A DNA stretch of 41,243 nucleotides from Alphaproteobacteria bacterium. GTDB lineage: Bacteria > Pseudomonadota > Alphaproteobacteria > GCA-2731375. The notes below the pieces were generated by a model. That model was not told the DNA's origin, made no database searches, and saw nothing but the letters and a program-made list of their open reading frames with translations. The DNA lies in the NCBI GenBank assembly GCA_030747035.1, contig JASLLM010000010.1:1-41243 (forward strand). The letters are read 5' to 3'. Positions 16,783 to 24,130 of the stretch are shown here, one piece after another. A program made the translations under genes and the position numbers. Within the stretch, counting starts at the first letter, position 1; each line of letters begins with the position of its first letter.

Positions 16783-18486
16783 ATGAGCGCTGATGACGCA
16801 AGCGACGGGGGTCAACTCTCACCCGAAACCTTGAGCGCCCAGGCCCTGGGCCGGGTTGATCCCGTCAGCAAGGCGCTGATCCCATCCCTGCATCCATCGA
16901 CCACGTTCGAGCGTGACGCCGATGGCGGCTATAGCTCCGGGCGGGGCTATGCCCGGCCGCACAATCCCACCTATGACGAAGCGGAGGATCTGTTGGCCGC
17001 CTTGGAAGGCGGGCACGACTGTTTGCTGTTCGCCTCGGGCATGGCGGCGGCGAACGCGGTGTTTCAGGCGCTGTTGCCCGGCGATCACGTGGTCGCGCCC
17101 AAGGTGATGTATTGGGCCCTGCGCAAATGGCTGGTGGATTTCGCCGTCTCCTGGGGCCTGGAGGTGGAGTTCGTCGATTGCCATGACACGGCCGCCCTGG
17201 CTGCCGCCATGCGGCCGGGCAAAACGCGATTGGTCTGGCTGGAAACGCCGGCCAATCCCATGTGGACCATCACCGATATCAGGGCGGCGGCGGAGATCGC
17301 CCATGCCGCCGGCGCCCGCGTCGCGGTGGACAGCACGGTTGCCTCGCCGGTGTTGACCCGGCCCCTTGCGCTCGGCGCCGATCTGGTGGTGCATTCGGCC
17401 TCCAAATATCTGAACGGCCATGGCGATGTTCTGGCCGGCGCCGTTGTCGGCGCCAGGGACGATGGCCTGTGGCAGCGTATCCGTGCCTGGCGGCGCGACG
17501 GCGGTGCCATGCTGGGCACCTTGGAGGCCTGGTTGCTGCAGCGGGGCATGCGGACACTGTTCGTACGCGTCGCCCGTTGCTCCGAGAGTGCTTTGACCAT
17601 CGCGGAACATTTTTCGGGCCATCGGCGTATCTCCCACGTGCTCTATCCCGGCCTGCCGGGGCATCCCGGCCATGATATCGCCGCGCGCCAGATGCAGGGC
17701 GGCTTCGGCGGCATGCTGTCATTGCGGATCAGGGGCGGGGAGGACGCGGCCATGGCCGTCGCGGCATCGGTCAAGGTATTCAAGCGCGCGACCTCCCTTG
17801 GCGGTGTGGAAAGTTTGATCGAACACCGCGCCAGTATCGAAGGGCCGGCGACGCCGGTGCCGTGGGATCTGTTGCGCCTGTCCATCGGTCTGGAAAGCCC
17901 GGCCGATTTGATCGCCGATCTGGAGCAGGCGCTGGCCGCCGTGCCCGGCGAAATTCCGGCCGACGAAATTGACGAGACTGCCGAGGATACTTCTCTATCG
18001 CCCATCGAGGCCATTTTGGAAAATCATGTGGCGGCCATGGTCCGTGAACGGGGCGGCGATCTGAAAGTCCGGTCCTTTGCGGATCATGCGCTGGTGCTGG
18101 AGATGGTCGGCTCGCCAGGTGCGGCGCTCCCGCTCGAGAGCATGATCGCCAATACCGTGCGCCACTACATGCCAGAGGTGCGGGAGGTGCGCGTCCTGGC
18201 TGGGTCGGATGACCCGGTTTCCAGCGACGTTCAGAGCCTGCTGGATGAGGTGATCAATCCCGCCATTGCCGCCCATGGCGGTAATGTCGTCATGGACAGG
18301 CTTGAAGGCGGCACCCTGTTCCTGCTTTTCGAAGGCGGTTGCCAGGGCTGTGCCATGGCCGAATTGACCCTGCGCCAGGGTATCGAGCCGATCCTGGCGA
18401 AACAGATAACGGAGATTGTCGCGGTGGTCGACGAAACCGACCACGCCGCCGGCACGGCCCCTTATTTCAAGACCAAGAAAACCTGA
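16783..18486 (+). CDS. Fusion: cystathionine gamma-synthase/lyase-type PLP enzyme plus two NifU-like domains
   Basis: Residues 1 to about 395 are a Cys/Met-metabolism PLP enzyme. Visible motifs are YARPHNPTYDEAEDLLAALE, quoted in part as RPHNPTYDEAE, then LFASGMAAANAVF and LETPANPMW. The PLP lysine K208 lies in HSASKYLNGHGD. Residues about 410-475 resemble a NifU C-terminal domain (ILENHVAAMVRERGGDLKV) but lack the CxxC. Residues about 485-555 are an intact NifU-type scaffold (VINPAIAAHGGNV, then FEGGCQGCAMAELTLRQGIE) with C520-x2-C523. NifU domains hand iron-sulfur clusters to clients. Cystathionine-type enzymes can cleave cysteine to give sulfide, so a sulfur-supply or cluster-assembly role is plausible but inferred. 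The reading frame is continuous across both parts. The gene is convergent with the nitrile hydratase-like operon, 16 bp apart. Confidence 0.9.
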   Translation: MSADDASDGGQLSPETLSAQALGRVDPVSKALIPSLHPSTTFERDADGGYSSGRGYARPHNPTYDEAEDLLAALEGGHDCLLFASGMAAANAVFQALLPGDHVVAPKVMYWALRKWLVDFAVSWGLEVEFVDCHDTAALAAAMRPGKTRLVWLETPANPMWTITDIRAAAEIAHAAGARVAVDSTVASPVLTRPLALGADLVVHSASKYLNGHGDVLAGAVVGARDDGLWQRIRAWRRDGGAMLGTLEAWLLQRGMRTLFVRVARCSESALTIAEHFSGHRRISHVLYPGLPGHPGHDIAARQMQGGFGGMLSLRIRGGEDAAMAVAASVKVFKRATSLGGVESLIEHRASIEGPATPVPWDLLRLSIGLESPADLIADLEQALAAVPGEIPADEIDETAEDTSLSPIEAILENHVAAMVRERGGDLKVRSFADHALVLEMVGSPGAALPLESMIANTVRHYMPEVREVRVLAGSDDPVSSDVQSLLDEVINPAIAAHGGNVVMDRLEGGTLFLLFEGGCQGCAMAELTLRQGIEPILAKQITEIVAVVDETDHAAGTAPYFKTKKT

Positions 18487-18502
18487 GCCTGCGCCAAGGC
18501 GA

Positions 18503-19156
18503 CTACAATTGGTCTAGATAGTCGCGCCAGATACTGAAATTCAGGCTGTCCCGGGCCGGTGCTTCCGGGCCCCAGACCTCCCGTGCCGTGAAACGGACGC
18601 CATAGACCGCCTGTGGGCCGCGCGCCTTGGCCTCTTCCCCATCGCCTTCAACTTCGGGAAAGGTGAAATCGCCCAGGCGGCTGACCACGACACCTCTCCT
18701 GCCGCGCAGAAACAGGGGCAGATGGGCATGGCCGACGGGTTCCACATCACGCACCCGAACTTGATCACCGATGGCGAAATCATCGCCGGGAGTTTCGGCC
18801 GCCCGCATCTCGGCCAGCTTGGCGTCTAGCTCATCCCGGCTCAGCAGGCCTTTTTCCACCAGCAGGTTTTCGCAGGCCGTCTGCCACAGGACGGCGTAAT
18901 TCTTGTTGATGCTCTTGCCGTCGCCGCTCAGCACCGCCTCGGCCGCCTCCGCCTCGGCGTCGGAAAGGTCGTAATGTCCGGGTGGCGAAATCTGCACGCT
19001 GAATTTGTCGACCCATTCCGGCCAGTCGTAATGTCCCTTTTCGTGCAGCTTCATGACCATGGCGATGCTGCGCGCCGCGGCCAGATGGGCATACTTTTCG
19101 CCGTCATCCTCCCGGATCAACTGTGCCAGATCCACCTCGTCCTGTGCATCACTCAT
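18503..19156 (-). CDS. Nitrile hydratase accessory-type protein fused to beta-like C-terminal domain (second copy)
   Basis: The 217-residue protein has an N-terminal helical half. It resembles nitrile hydratase activator proteins (ARSIAMVMKLHEKGHYDWPEWVDKF, quoted in part as MKLHEKGHYDWPEW) and ends with LLVEKGLLSRDELDAKLAEM. The C-terminal half is the SH3-like barrel of nitrile hydratase beta (FAIGDQVRVRDVEPVGHAHLP, quoted in part, then FTAREVWGPEAPARDSLNF). At the stretch read as GHTRLPRYVRG in true beta subunits it has GHAHLPLFLRG, so both conserved arginines are replaced. That argues for a chaperone or activator rather than a catalytic subunit. ATG 19156 follows GGAG by seven bases. It is the last gene of the six-gene operon, 17 bp after its paralogue. 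Confidence 0.8.
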   Translation of the reverse strand: MSDAQDEVDLAQLIREDDGEKYAHLAAARSIAMVMKLHEKGHYDWPEWVDKFSVQISPPGHYDLSDAEAEAAEAVLSGDGKSINKNYAVLWQTACENLLVEKGLLSRDELDAKLAEMRAAETPGDDFAIGDQVRVRDVEPVGHAHLPLFLRGRRGVVVSRLGDFTFPEVEGDGEEAKARGPQAVYGVRFTAREVWGPEAPARDSLNFSIWRDYLDQL

Positions 19157-19173
19157 TTCGCATCTCCACGGTC

Positions 19174-19890
19174 TTAAGCCGGTTGCAACTGGTAATCCCA
19201 AAGATTGAAGTGAACGTTGTGGCTGCCTTCCCCCCAGATATCGGAAGCCGCGAACTGTACGCAATAGACGTGCTGCAGGATGTCGGTGTCGGCGTGGTCA
19301 TGATTGTGAGCGTGATCGTGTCCGTGACTTACCATTTCAGGGAACATGTACAGACCCTTGTCGCTCTCCACCTCGCCCGTTATGCCGCGCAGGTAAAGCG
19401 GCAGATGGGTATGGCCTTCCCGTTTGATCTCGCGCACCGTCACCCGCTGGCCGGCTTGGAAGCGTGGGCCCCCGCGCTCCGCCTTGGCGAAGGCGGCGAC
19501 GCGTGCATCCAACTCGGCCTTGGGCACCAGATGCATGGCGTCCAACAACTGCTCGGCCGCCGCCTGCCAATAATGGTAATACCTCGCACCGTCACTTTCG
19601 CATTCGGCCAAAAAGCGGCTGTAGTTCGCGCCCGCATGGCTCTCGTCCGCCGCTTCGTCCGCGGGCTTGTCATCGCCGCCGAAATGTCCGGGCGCCTGGA
19701 TGTGATAACCCAGATAGTCGTCCCATTCAGCCCAGCTGTAATGGCCGTCCTGGTACAGGGACATCACCATGGCAAAGGTATGACCCTGCCAGGGTTCGTC
19801 GAAGACCGGATCGCCGCGATCGCGCGGCAGGGCGGCACCGGCCTGTTGTTCGGGCACGGCCAGGTCCGGTACCGTCAGCATCTTACGCAT
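19174..19890 (-). CDS. Nitrile hydratase accessory-type protein fused to beta-like C-terminal domain, with His-rich insert
   Basis: This 238-residue protein begins with an activator-like part, FDEPWQGHTFAMVMSLYQDG with YSWAEWDDYLG, followed by a helical segment ending AELDARVAAFAKAE. The C-terminal barrel contains FQAGQRVTVREI and GHTHLPLYLRG. As in its neighbour, the two arginines of GHTRLPRYVRG are His and Leu. An alternating His segment, HGHDHAHNHDH (H189 to H199), is inserted in the barrel. Such stretches bind Ni, Co or Zn in UreE, HypB and CobW proteins. A role in delivering cobalt to the alpha subunit is therefore a good hypothesis. ATG 19890 overlaps the stop of the beta C-half gene. 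ATG 19881 is a possible shorter start. Confidence 0.82.
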   Translation of the reverse strand: MRKMLTVPDLAVPEQQAGAALPRDRGDPVFDEPWQGHTFAMVMSLYQDGHYSWAEWDDYLGYHIQAPGHFGGDDKPADEAADESHAGANYSRFLAECESDGARYYHYWQAAAEQLLDAMHLVPKAELDARVAAFAKAERGGPRFQAGQRVTVREIKREGHTHLPLYLRGITGEVESDKGLYMFPEMVSHGHDHAHNHDHADTDILQHVYCVQFAASDIWGEGSHNVHFNLWDYQLQPA

Positions 19891-20236
19891 GGTCGAGATA
19901 ATCTTCCCAAAGGTCGATATTCAGGCAGTCCGTGGCCGGTGCGTCGCCACCCCAAAGCTCCCGGGCCTCGAAACGGATGGAGTAATTGTGCTGCGGCTGA
20001 TCGCCGTCTCCCGCGACGCGGGCGTCAGGCAAATGGAAGACGCCGTTGTCACGCCGCACCACGCCTTCCTTACCGCGGACATAGCGGGGCAGACGGGTAT
20101 GGCCGGTCGGATTGATGTTGCGCGCCAGGACTCGGTCGCCGGGTTTGAATTTAGGCTCGATGTCCATTTTCAGGCGTACCGCGCCGGCTTTCTGGTACAG
20201 CCGGTTTACAACCTCGAGATCGACTTTACGGGTCAT
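19883..20236 (-). CDS. Nitrile hydratase beta subunit, C-terminal half as a separate protein
   Basis: The 117-residue protein corresponds to the SH3-like C-terminal barrel of nitrile hydratase beta. It has FKPGDRVLARNINPTGHTRLP, quoted in part, RYVRGKEGVV, and FEARELWGGDAPATDCLNIDLWEDYL, quoted in part as FEARELWGG. The arginines of GHTRLPRYVRG are present, as expected for the residue that hydrogen-bonds the modified cysteine claw in the alpha subunit. It lacks the helical N-terminal half, which is encoded upstream. Thiocyanate hydrolase and toyocamycin nitrile hydratase are known three-subunit enzymes with such a split. ATG 20236 overlaps the previous stop as ATGA, and its stop overlaps the next start by eight bases. 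Confidence 0.88.
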   Translation of the reverse strand: MTRKVDLEVVNRLYQKAGAVRLKMDIEPKFKPGDRVLARNINPTGHTRLPRYVRGKEGVVRRDNGVFHLPDARVAGDGDQPQHNYSIRFEARELWGGDAPATDCLNIDLWEDYLDHA

Positions 20237-20544
20237 GATGTCTCTCCGCGCAGATCGGCCAGCCGAGCGTCGAACTCGGCCTGGCTGACCACGCCCTTTT
20301 CCAACAGCAAGGTGATGCTGCCTTCCAGCCAGCGTTCGTAATAGCTCGAGGTCAGATAATATGACGGCTCGATCCGTTCCATGGCGTGGCGGAATTCATC
20401 TAAATTGAAATGCATGCCGGCCAGCAGGGCGCGGGCCAGGGCCAGGGTGCGCCCTTCCCATTCCTCGTGAAAAACCACATCGTCCGATTCCGTTTTGATC
20501 GGGCCCAGACCATGCATGCCGCCCATGTCATGTACACCGTTCAT
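20233..20544 (-). CDS. Nitrile hydratase beta subunit, N-terminal half, second copy
   Basis: This 103-residue protein starts with MNGVHDMGGMHGLGP, the canonical beta N-terminus. It continues with FHEEWEGRTLALARALLAG, FNLDEFRHAMERIEPSYYLTS and YYERWLEGSITLLLEKGVVSQ. The Arg in DEFRH corresponds to the N-half arginine that contacts the active site in known enzymes. It is clearly a paralogue of the preceding gene, at about 60% identity by eye. I use ATG 20544 since it overlaps the preceding stop as ATGA. The track start at 20652 is inside the first copy. Whether both copies enter the same enzyme is unknown. Confidence 0.87.
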   Translation of the reverse strand: MNGVHDMGGMHGLGPIKTESDDVVFHEEWEGRTLALARALLAGMHFNLDEFRHAMERIEPSYYLTSSYYERWLEGSITLLLEKGVVSQAEFDARLADLRGETS

Positions 20545-20864
20545 GCGGGTTCTCCGTTCTGTTCCGTGCTCAGATCGGCCAGCCGGGCGTCCAGTTCCGC
20601 CTGGCTGAACACGCCCTTTTCCAACAGCAAGGTCATGGTACCTTCCAGCCAATGTTCGTAATAGCTTGAGCCCAGATAGTGGGCCGGCGCCATGCGTTCG
20701 ATGGCATAGCGGAATTCATCTACGCTGAACTGAAAGCCCGCCATCATCGCATTGACCAGCCCCATGGTCCGCCGCTCCCACTCCTCATGGAATTGCGGCG
20801 CATCCACGGTTTCCATGATCGTGCCGAAACCATGCATGCCGCCCATGTCATGTATGCCGTTCAT
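20541..20864 (-). CDS. Nitrile hydratase beta subunit, N-terminal half, first copy
   Basis: The 107-residue protein begins MNGIHDMGGMHGFG and continues with FHEEWERRTMGLVNAMMAG, FSVDEFRYAIERMAPAHYLGS and YYEHWLEGTMTLLLEKGVFSQ. This is a full N-terminal helical half of nitrile hydratase beta, ending where the barrel domain would begin. A strong GGGAGG lies seven bases before ATG 20864, and the gene begins 12 bp after the alpha stop. Its C-terminal partner is encoded two genes downstream. HDMGG and YYEHWLEG match ordinary beta subunits closely, and of the two copies this one looks nearer to the family norm. Confidence 0.88.
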   Translation of the reverse strand: MNGIHDMGGMHGFGTIMETVDAPQFHEEWERRTMGLVNAMMAGFQFSVDEFRYAIERMAPAHYLGSSYYEHWLEGTMTLLLEKGVFSQAELDARLADLSTEQNGEPA

Positions 20865-20876
20865 GGCGAGGCCTCC

Positions 20877-21479
20877 CTAATCCGGTGGCGCCACCTTGGT
20901 GACGCCGATCATCGAGTCTCGCGTCACCAGTTTGGCCAGGGCCTCGGCATCCAGGCCGTCCGTCCCCGTGGGCCGTTCGGGCAGCACCATGTAGCGCAGC
21001 TCGGCATTGGAGTCCCAGACCCGTACTTCTGTATCGGCGCCGATTTCGGTGCCGAATTCCGCCAATACACCGCGCGGATCGGAGGCCGCCCGAGAGCGGA
21101 ATGGGGCCGATTTATACCATACGGGGGGCAGCCCCAGGGTTGCCCAAGGGAAGCAGGAACAGAGCGTACAGACAACGATGTTATGTACCTGAGGGGTATT
21201 TTCGACTACCACCATGTCTTCGCCCTGCACCGCGTCGAACCCCATGTCCGCGATCGCACCGGTGCCGTCCTGCAGCAGCCAGGCCTTGTATTCCGGATCC
21301 GTCCAGGCCCGCGCCACCACCTGCGCCCCGTTCCAGGGACCAAGGCGGTTTTCGAACATATCGATCAGGGCATCGATGGCGCTGCTTTCGACCAGGCCTT
21401 TTTCCAGCAGCAAGGATTCCATGGCCTTGACCCGCAAGGCCACCTCCGAGTCCGGTCCAGGAATGCCGTCTGAGCTCAT
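20877..21479 (-). CDS. nthA: Nitrile hydratase alpha subunit (cobalt-type)
   Basis: The 200-residue protein matches the usual alpha length. The metal claw VCTLCSC (C104, C107, C109) is the cobalt-type form, since iron enzymes usually have Ser in place of Thr. It is followed by [15 protein letters not shown] and [11 protein letters not shown] as in the family. The N-terminal helices ([11 protein letters not shown]) are also typical. Nitrile hydratases convert nitriles to amides in the cytoplasm, and the related thiocyanate hydrolase gamma subunit shares this claw, so substrate identity is open. I choose ATG 21479 (MSSDGIPG). ATG 21494 is five codons upstream and also possible, while the track start lies in the divergent gene. 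It is the first gene of the six-gene operon. No amidase or aldoxime dehydratase gene is in the window. Confidence 0.92.
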   Translation of the reverse strand: MSSDGIPGPDSEVALRVKAMESLLLEKGLVESSAIDALIDMFENRLGPWNGAQVVARAWTDPEYKAWLLQDGTGAIADMGFDAVQGEDMVVVENTPQVHNIVVCTLCSCFPWATLGLPPVWYKSAPFRSRAASDPRGVLAEFGTEIGADTEVRVWDSNAELRYMVLPERPTGTDGLDAEALAKLVTRDSMIGVTKVAPPD

Positions 21480-21572
21480 GCCGTTTCCCAACATTGATTT
21501 TTTGTTTTGTGGAGCGAAAACCATGCCATAGGCGCAATATGTTGGCAATGTCCGGTGCTCTTCGCCCCGGCG

Positions 21573-21593
21573 TGGTATAGTATGACTGTCATA
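21573..21593 (+). promoter_or_regulatory. Extended -10 promoter overlapping a 13-bp palindrome, upstream of the Rieske operon
   Basis: TGGTATAGT (21573-21581) is an extended -10 element. Its last base begins the perfect palindrome TATGAC-T-GTCATA (21581-21593), just where transcription would start. ATG 21611 of the oxygenase lies 18 bp downstream, after AGGGGGA. A dyad at this place could be a repressor operator controlling the plus-strand operon, and perhaps the divergent nitrile hydratase operon 100 bp away. No regulator gene is visible nearby. Confidence 0.45.
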
Positions 21594-21610
21594 AATGCAG
21601 GGGGACAGCC

Positions 21611-22867
21611 ATGACTTTGTCGAGCATGGAAGAACTGAACGAGCCATTGCAGTGGCCGGAACCGGGGGTAACGCGGATTCCCTATCGGGTCTATTCGGAT
21701 CCGGTGATCTACGCGCTGGAGCAGCAGCGGATCTTTCGCGGTCCGGTCTGGAATTTCCTCTGCCTGGAAATCGATATACCAAATTCCGGTGACTACAAGA
21801 CCTCCACGGTCGGTGAAATCCCTATCATCGTCACCCGGGACGACGACGGCGAAATCCACGCCATGGTCAACCGTTGCCCCCACAAGGGCGCCCTGGTCTG
21901 CCTGAAGGAGCGCGGCAACGCCAAGATGCTGACCTGCATCTATCATTCCTGGTCCTTCGACATGGCCGGCAAGCTAAAGGGCATCGCCTTCCGCAACGGT
22001 CTGGGCGGCAAGGGCGGGTTGCCCAAGGAATTCGATCCGGAGAAACATGGTCTGGAGCTGTTGCGCATCGAGGTTTTTTGCGGCCTGGTCTTCGGCACCT
22101 TTTCCGAGGCGACGCCGTCTGTGGAAAGTTACCTTGGCCAGCCCATGTCTAAGTTCATCCGCCGCAACTTGGGCAGGCCGCTAAAGCCCCTGGGCATGCA
22201 CAGTCAGATCATCCACAATAATTGGAAACTGTATGCCGAGAATGTGCGGGATTCCTATCACGCCACATTGCTGCATACGTTTTACACCACCTTCAAGATC
22301 AACCGCCTGGACATGGATGGCGGCATCGTCCTGGCCGAGGACAAATGGCATCACATCAGTTATGCCAAGCGCGAGACCTTCGAGGAGGCGGAGGAATACC
22401 AGCGGGACAAGATCCACGCGGCGCAATACGATTCCCACCTTGAAGGGCCGCATCTCTTGAATGCCTGGAACGAATTCGATGACGGCATCACCCATTCCAT
22501 CCAGGCGATTTTTCCCAACCTGGCGATCCAGTTCACCCTGAATTCCCTGGCCGTGCGTTTCTTCGTCCCCCGAGGCGTCGATAAGACGGAATTGTTCTGG
22601 TTCTATGTCGGCTACGAAGACGATACGGAAGAAAAAACGGCCATGCGGGTGATGCAGGGCAATCTGACCGGCGCCGCCGGCCTGGTCTCGTTGGAGGACG
22701 GCTGCATCAACGAATTCGTCCAGCGCGGCACCCACGGCAGCGAAGGGTCAATGGGCCTGGCCGAGATGGGCGGTGGGTCGGTGGAATCCTCTGACAGCAG
22801 CCGCGCCACCGAGGCCGCGATCCGCGGCTTCTGGACCGGCTATCGCCGGATCATGGAGTTCGATTGA
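21611..22867 (+). CDS. Rieske aromatic ring-hydroxylating dioxygenase, large (alpha) subunit
   Basis: The 418-residue protein has the Rieske [2Fe-2S] ligands C89-P-H91 and C109-x2-H112 (CPHKG and CIYHSW). The mononuclear iron site lies in [20 protein letters not shown], with the Asp and the two His of D-x2-H-x4-H. The beginning ([17 protein letters not shown]) and the linker resemble AndAc and salicylate 5-hydroxylase large subunits from memory, so an aromatic carboxylate or similar ring substrate is likely. It works with the small subunit encoded next and needs a ferredoxin and a reductase, neither of which is in the window. The gene is followed one base later by the small-subunit gene. It diverges from the nitrile hydratase-like operon. 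Confidence 0.92.
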   Translation: MTLSSMEELNEPLQWPEPGVTRIPYRVYSDPVIYALEQQRIFRGPVWNFLCLEIDIPNSGDYKTSTVGEIPIIVTRDDDGEIHAMVNRCPHKGALVCLKERGNAKMLTCIYHSWSFDMAGKLKGIAFRNGLGGKGGLPKEFDPEKHGLELLRIEVFCGLVFGTFSEATPSVESYLGQPMSKFIRRNLGRPLKPLGMHSQIIHNNWKLYAENVRDSYHATLLHTFYTTFKINRLDMDGGIVLAEDKWHHISYAKRETFEEAEEYQRDKIHAAQYDSHLEGPHLLNAWNEFDDGITHSIQAIFPNLAIQFTLNSLAVRFFVPRGVDKTELFWFYVGYEDDTEEKTAMRVMQGNLTGAAGLVSLEDGCINEFVQRGTHGSEGSMGLAEMGGGSVESSDSSRATEAAIRGFWTGYRRIMEFD

Positions 22868-22868
22868 T

Positions 22869-23324
22869 ATGGAGGCGATCGAGGAGTTGATCACCGCTTA
22901 TGCCCACGATATCGACGACGGCGTGTTGGACGGCTGGCCCGAATACTTTACCGAGGACGGCAGCTACACCGTGCTGACCCGCGAGAACCTGGCCCAGGAC
23001 CTGCCCATGGGCATCATGTATTGCCAGGGCCGGGGCATGATGGCGGATCGTATCAAGGCCATGCAGACGGCCAATATTTTTGAGGCCCATACCTATTGCC
23101 ATCTGCTGGGCCGCAGCCGGATTGAGCCGGATGGCGATGGCCGATATCGCGCCCGCACCAATTTCAACGTCATCCGCACCATGCAGGACGGCGCCTCGGA
23201 AATGTTCGCGGTGGGCAAGTATCTCGACGTGATCGAGGTCCGAGACGGCAAACCGCTGTTCAGGGAACGCAGGGTGGTGTTGGAATCCCGCCGTGTCGAT
23301 ATTCTTTTGGTCTATCCGTTGTAG
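22869..23324 (+). CDS. Aromatic ring-hydroxylating dioxygenase, small (beta) subunit
   Basis: This 151-residue NTF2/scytalone-dehydratase-fold protein has the sequence course of ring-hydroxylating dioxygenase beta subunits. It runs DDGVLDGWPEYFTEDGSYTVL, quoted in part as LDGWPEYFTEDGSY, then CQGRGMMADRI, THCHLL-like TYCHLLGRSRI, and the terminal FRERRVVLESRRVD. It is somewhat shorter than many beta subunits. It has no catalytic metal and supports the alpha-subunit hexamer. ATG 22869 is one base after the alpha stop, and the longer track start is inside the alpha gene. Confidence 0.9.
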   Translation: MEAIEELITAYAHDIDDGVLDGWPEYFTEDGSYTVLTRENLAQDLPMGIMYCQGRGMMADRIKAMQTANIFEAHTYCHLLGRSRIEPDGDGRYRARTNFNVIRTMQDGASEMFAVGKYLDVIEVRDGKPLFRERRVVLESRRVDILLVYPL

Positions 23325-23335
23325 AGGAGCCGGAC

Positions 23336-24127
23336 GTGTCTCTGGACAGCTATTACAAGGATCACTGGGTCGAAATTGAGCCCGAGCGGCTGGAGCGTTA
23401 CGAGGCGCAATTCATCCTTGGCAATCGCGGCGACAGGTTGCTGGCGCCGGCCGATATCGCGGCCGAGCAGGTGGTGGCCGACTACGGCTGTGGCCCGGGC
23501 TATCTATCGGTGGAGCTGGCTAACCGCGTGGGTCCGATGGGTCATGTGCATGCTTTTGACATCAACGCCGATTTTGTCGAACGCACCAGAAAACGGGTGG
23601 CTGACGAGGGCCTGGCGGAGCGGGTCACGGTAACCCATCTGGAAAGCGATATGCTGCCCCTGGATGATGACTGTCTGGACCGCCTGGTGATCAAGAATGT
23701 CCTGGTCTATGTGGATGATCCCCTCGCCAGCCTACGTGAATTCCGCCGGGCGGTCAGGCCGGGCGGCAAGGTGCATGCCATCGACAGCGATTTCTACATG
23801 GCGGCGTTTGATCCCATTGACATCGACGATTGGCGCCATGTTCTGGATGCGGGCATCCATGCCTTCCGCACCCCGGCCATCGGTCGCAAGATGTACGGCA
23901 TCGCCCTGGGTGCCGGGTTCAGCGAGGTTGCGGTGGAGGTCGTCGCCGTGCCGGACTTCACCGGCCGCATGCTCAGCTTTATCATTAACACCGCCGGCTA
24001 TGCCCGCGAAGGCGGCCGGCATGACGAGGCGGTGGTTAGCCGCGTTGTGGAGGTGGCCAGCAGGGCAGTCGAGGAGGGCACATTCTTCGCCCTGAACCCG
24101 CAGTTCCTCGTGACGGCGACGGTGTAG
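23336..24127 (+). CDS. Class I SAM-dependent methyltransferase
   Basis: The 263-residue protein has motif I VVADYGCGPGYLSVELA and the acidic residue after strand 2 (AFDINADFVE). A post-I region (LPLDDDCLDRLVIKNVLVYV, quoted in part) and RPGGKVHAID follow, as in UbiE/Methyltransf_11 proteins. It uses a GTG start at 23336, seven bases after GAGGAG. The substrate is unknown. Position in the Rieske operon suggests O- or N-methylation of a hydroxylated aromatic or a pathway intermediate. The C-terminal third (from about residue 150) has no motif that I recognise. Confidence 0.88.
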   Translation: MSLDSYYKDHWVEIEPERLERYEAQFILGNRGDRLLAPADIAAEQVVADYGCGPGYLSVELANRVGPMGHVHAFDINADFVERTRKRVADEGLAERVTVTHLESDMLPLDDDCLDRLVIKNVLVYVDDPLASLREFRRAVRPGGKVHAIDSDFYMAAFDPIDIDDWRHVLDAGIHAFRTPAIGRKMYGIALGAGFSEVAVEVVAVPDFTGRMLSFIINTAGYAREGGRHDEAVVSRVVEVASRAVEEGTFFALNPQFLVTATV

Positions 24128-24130
24128 ATC

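Larger units (their letters stand above)
20233..20864 (-). repeat. Tandem duplication of the beta N-half gene
   Basis: Two adjacent units of about 320 bp (20541-20864 and 20233-20544) are alike at DNA level. Near-identical blocks include CATGCCGCCCATGTCATGTA at each 5-prime end and CGCCCTTTTCCAACAGCAAG near each 3-prime end. The middle has diverged at many codon positions. This points to gene duplication followed by divergence rather than assembly duplication. Confidence 0.8.
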
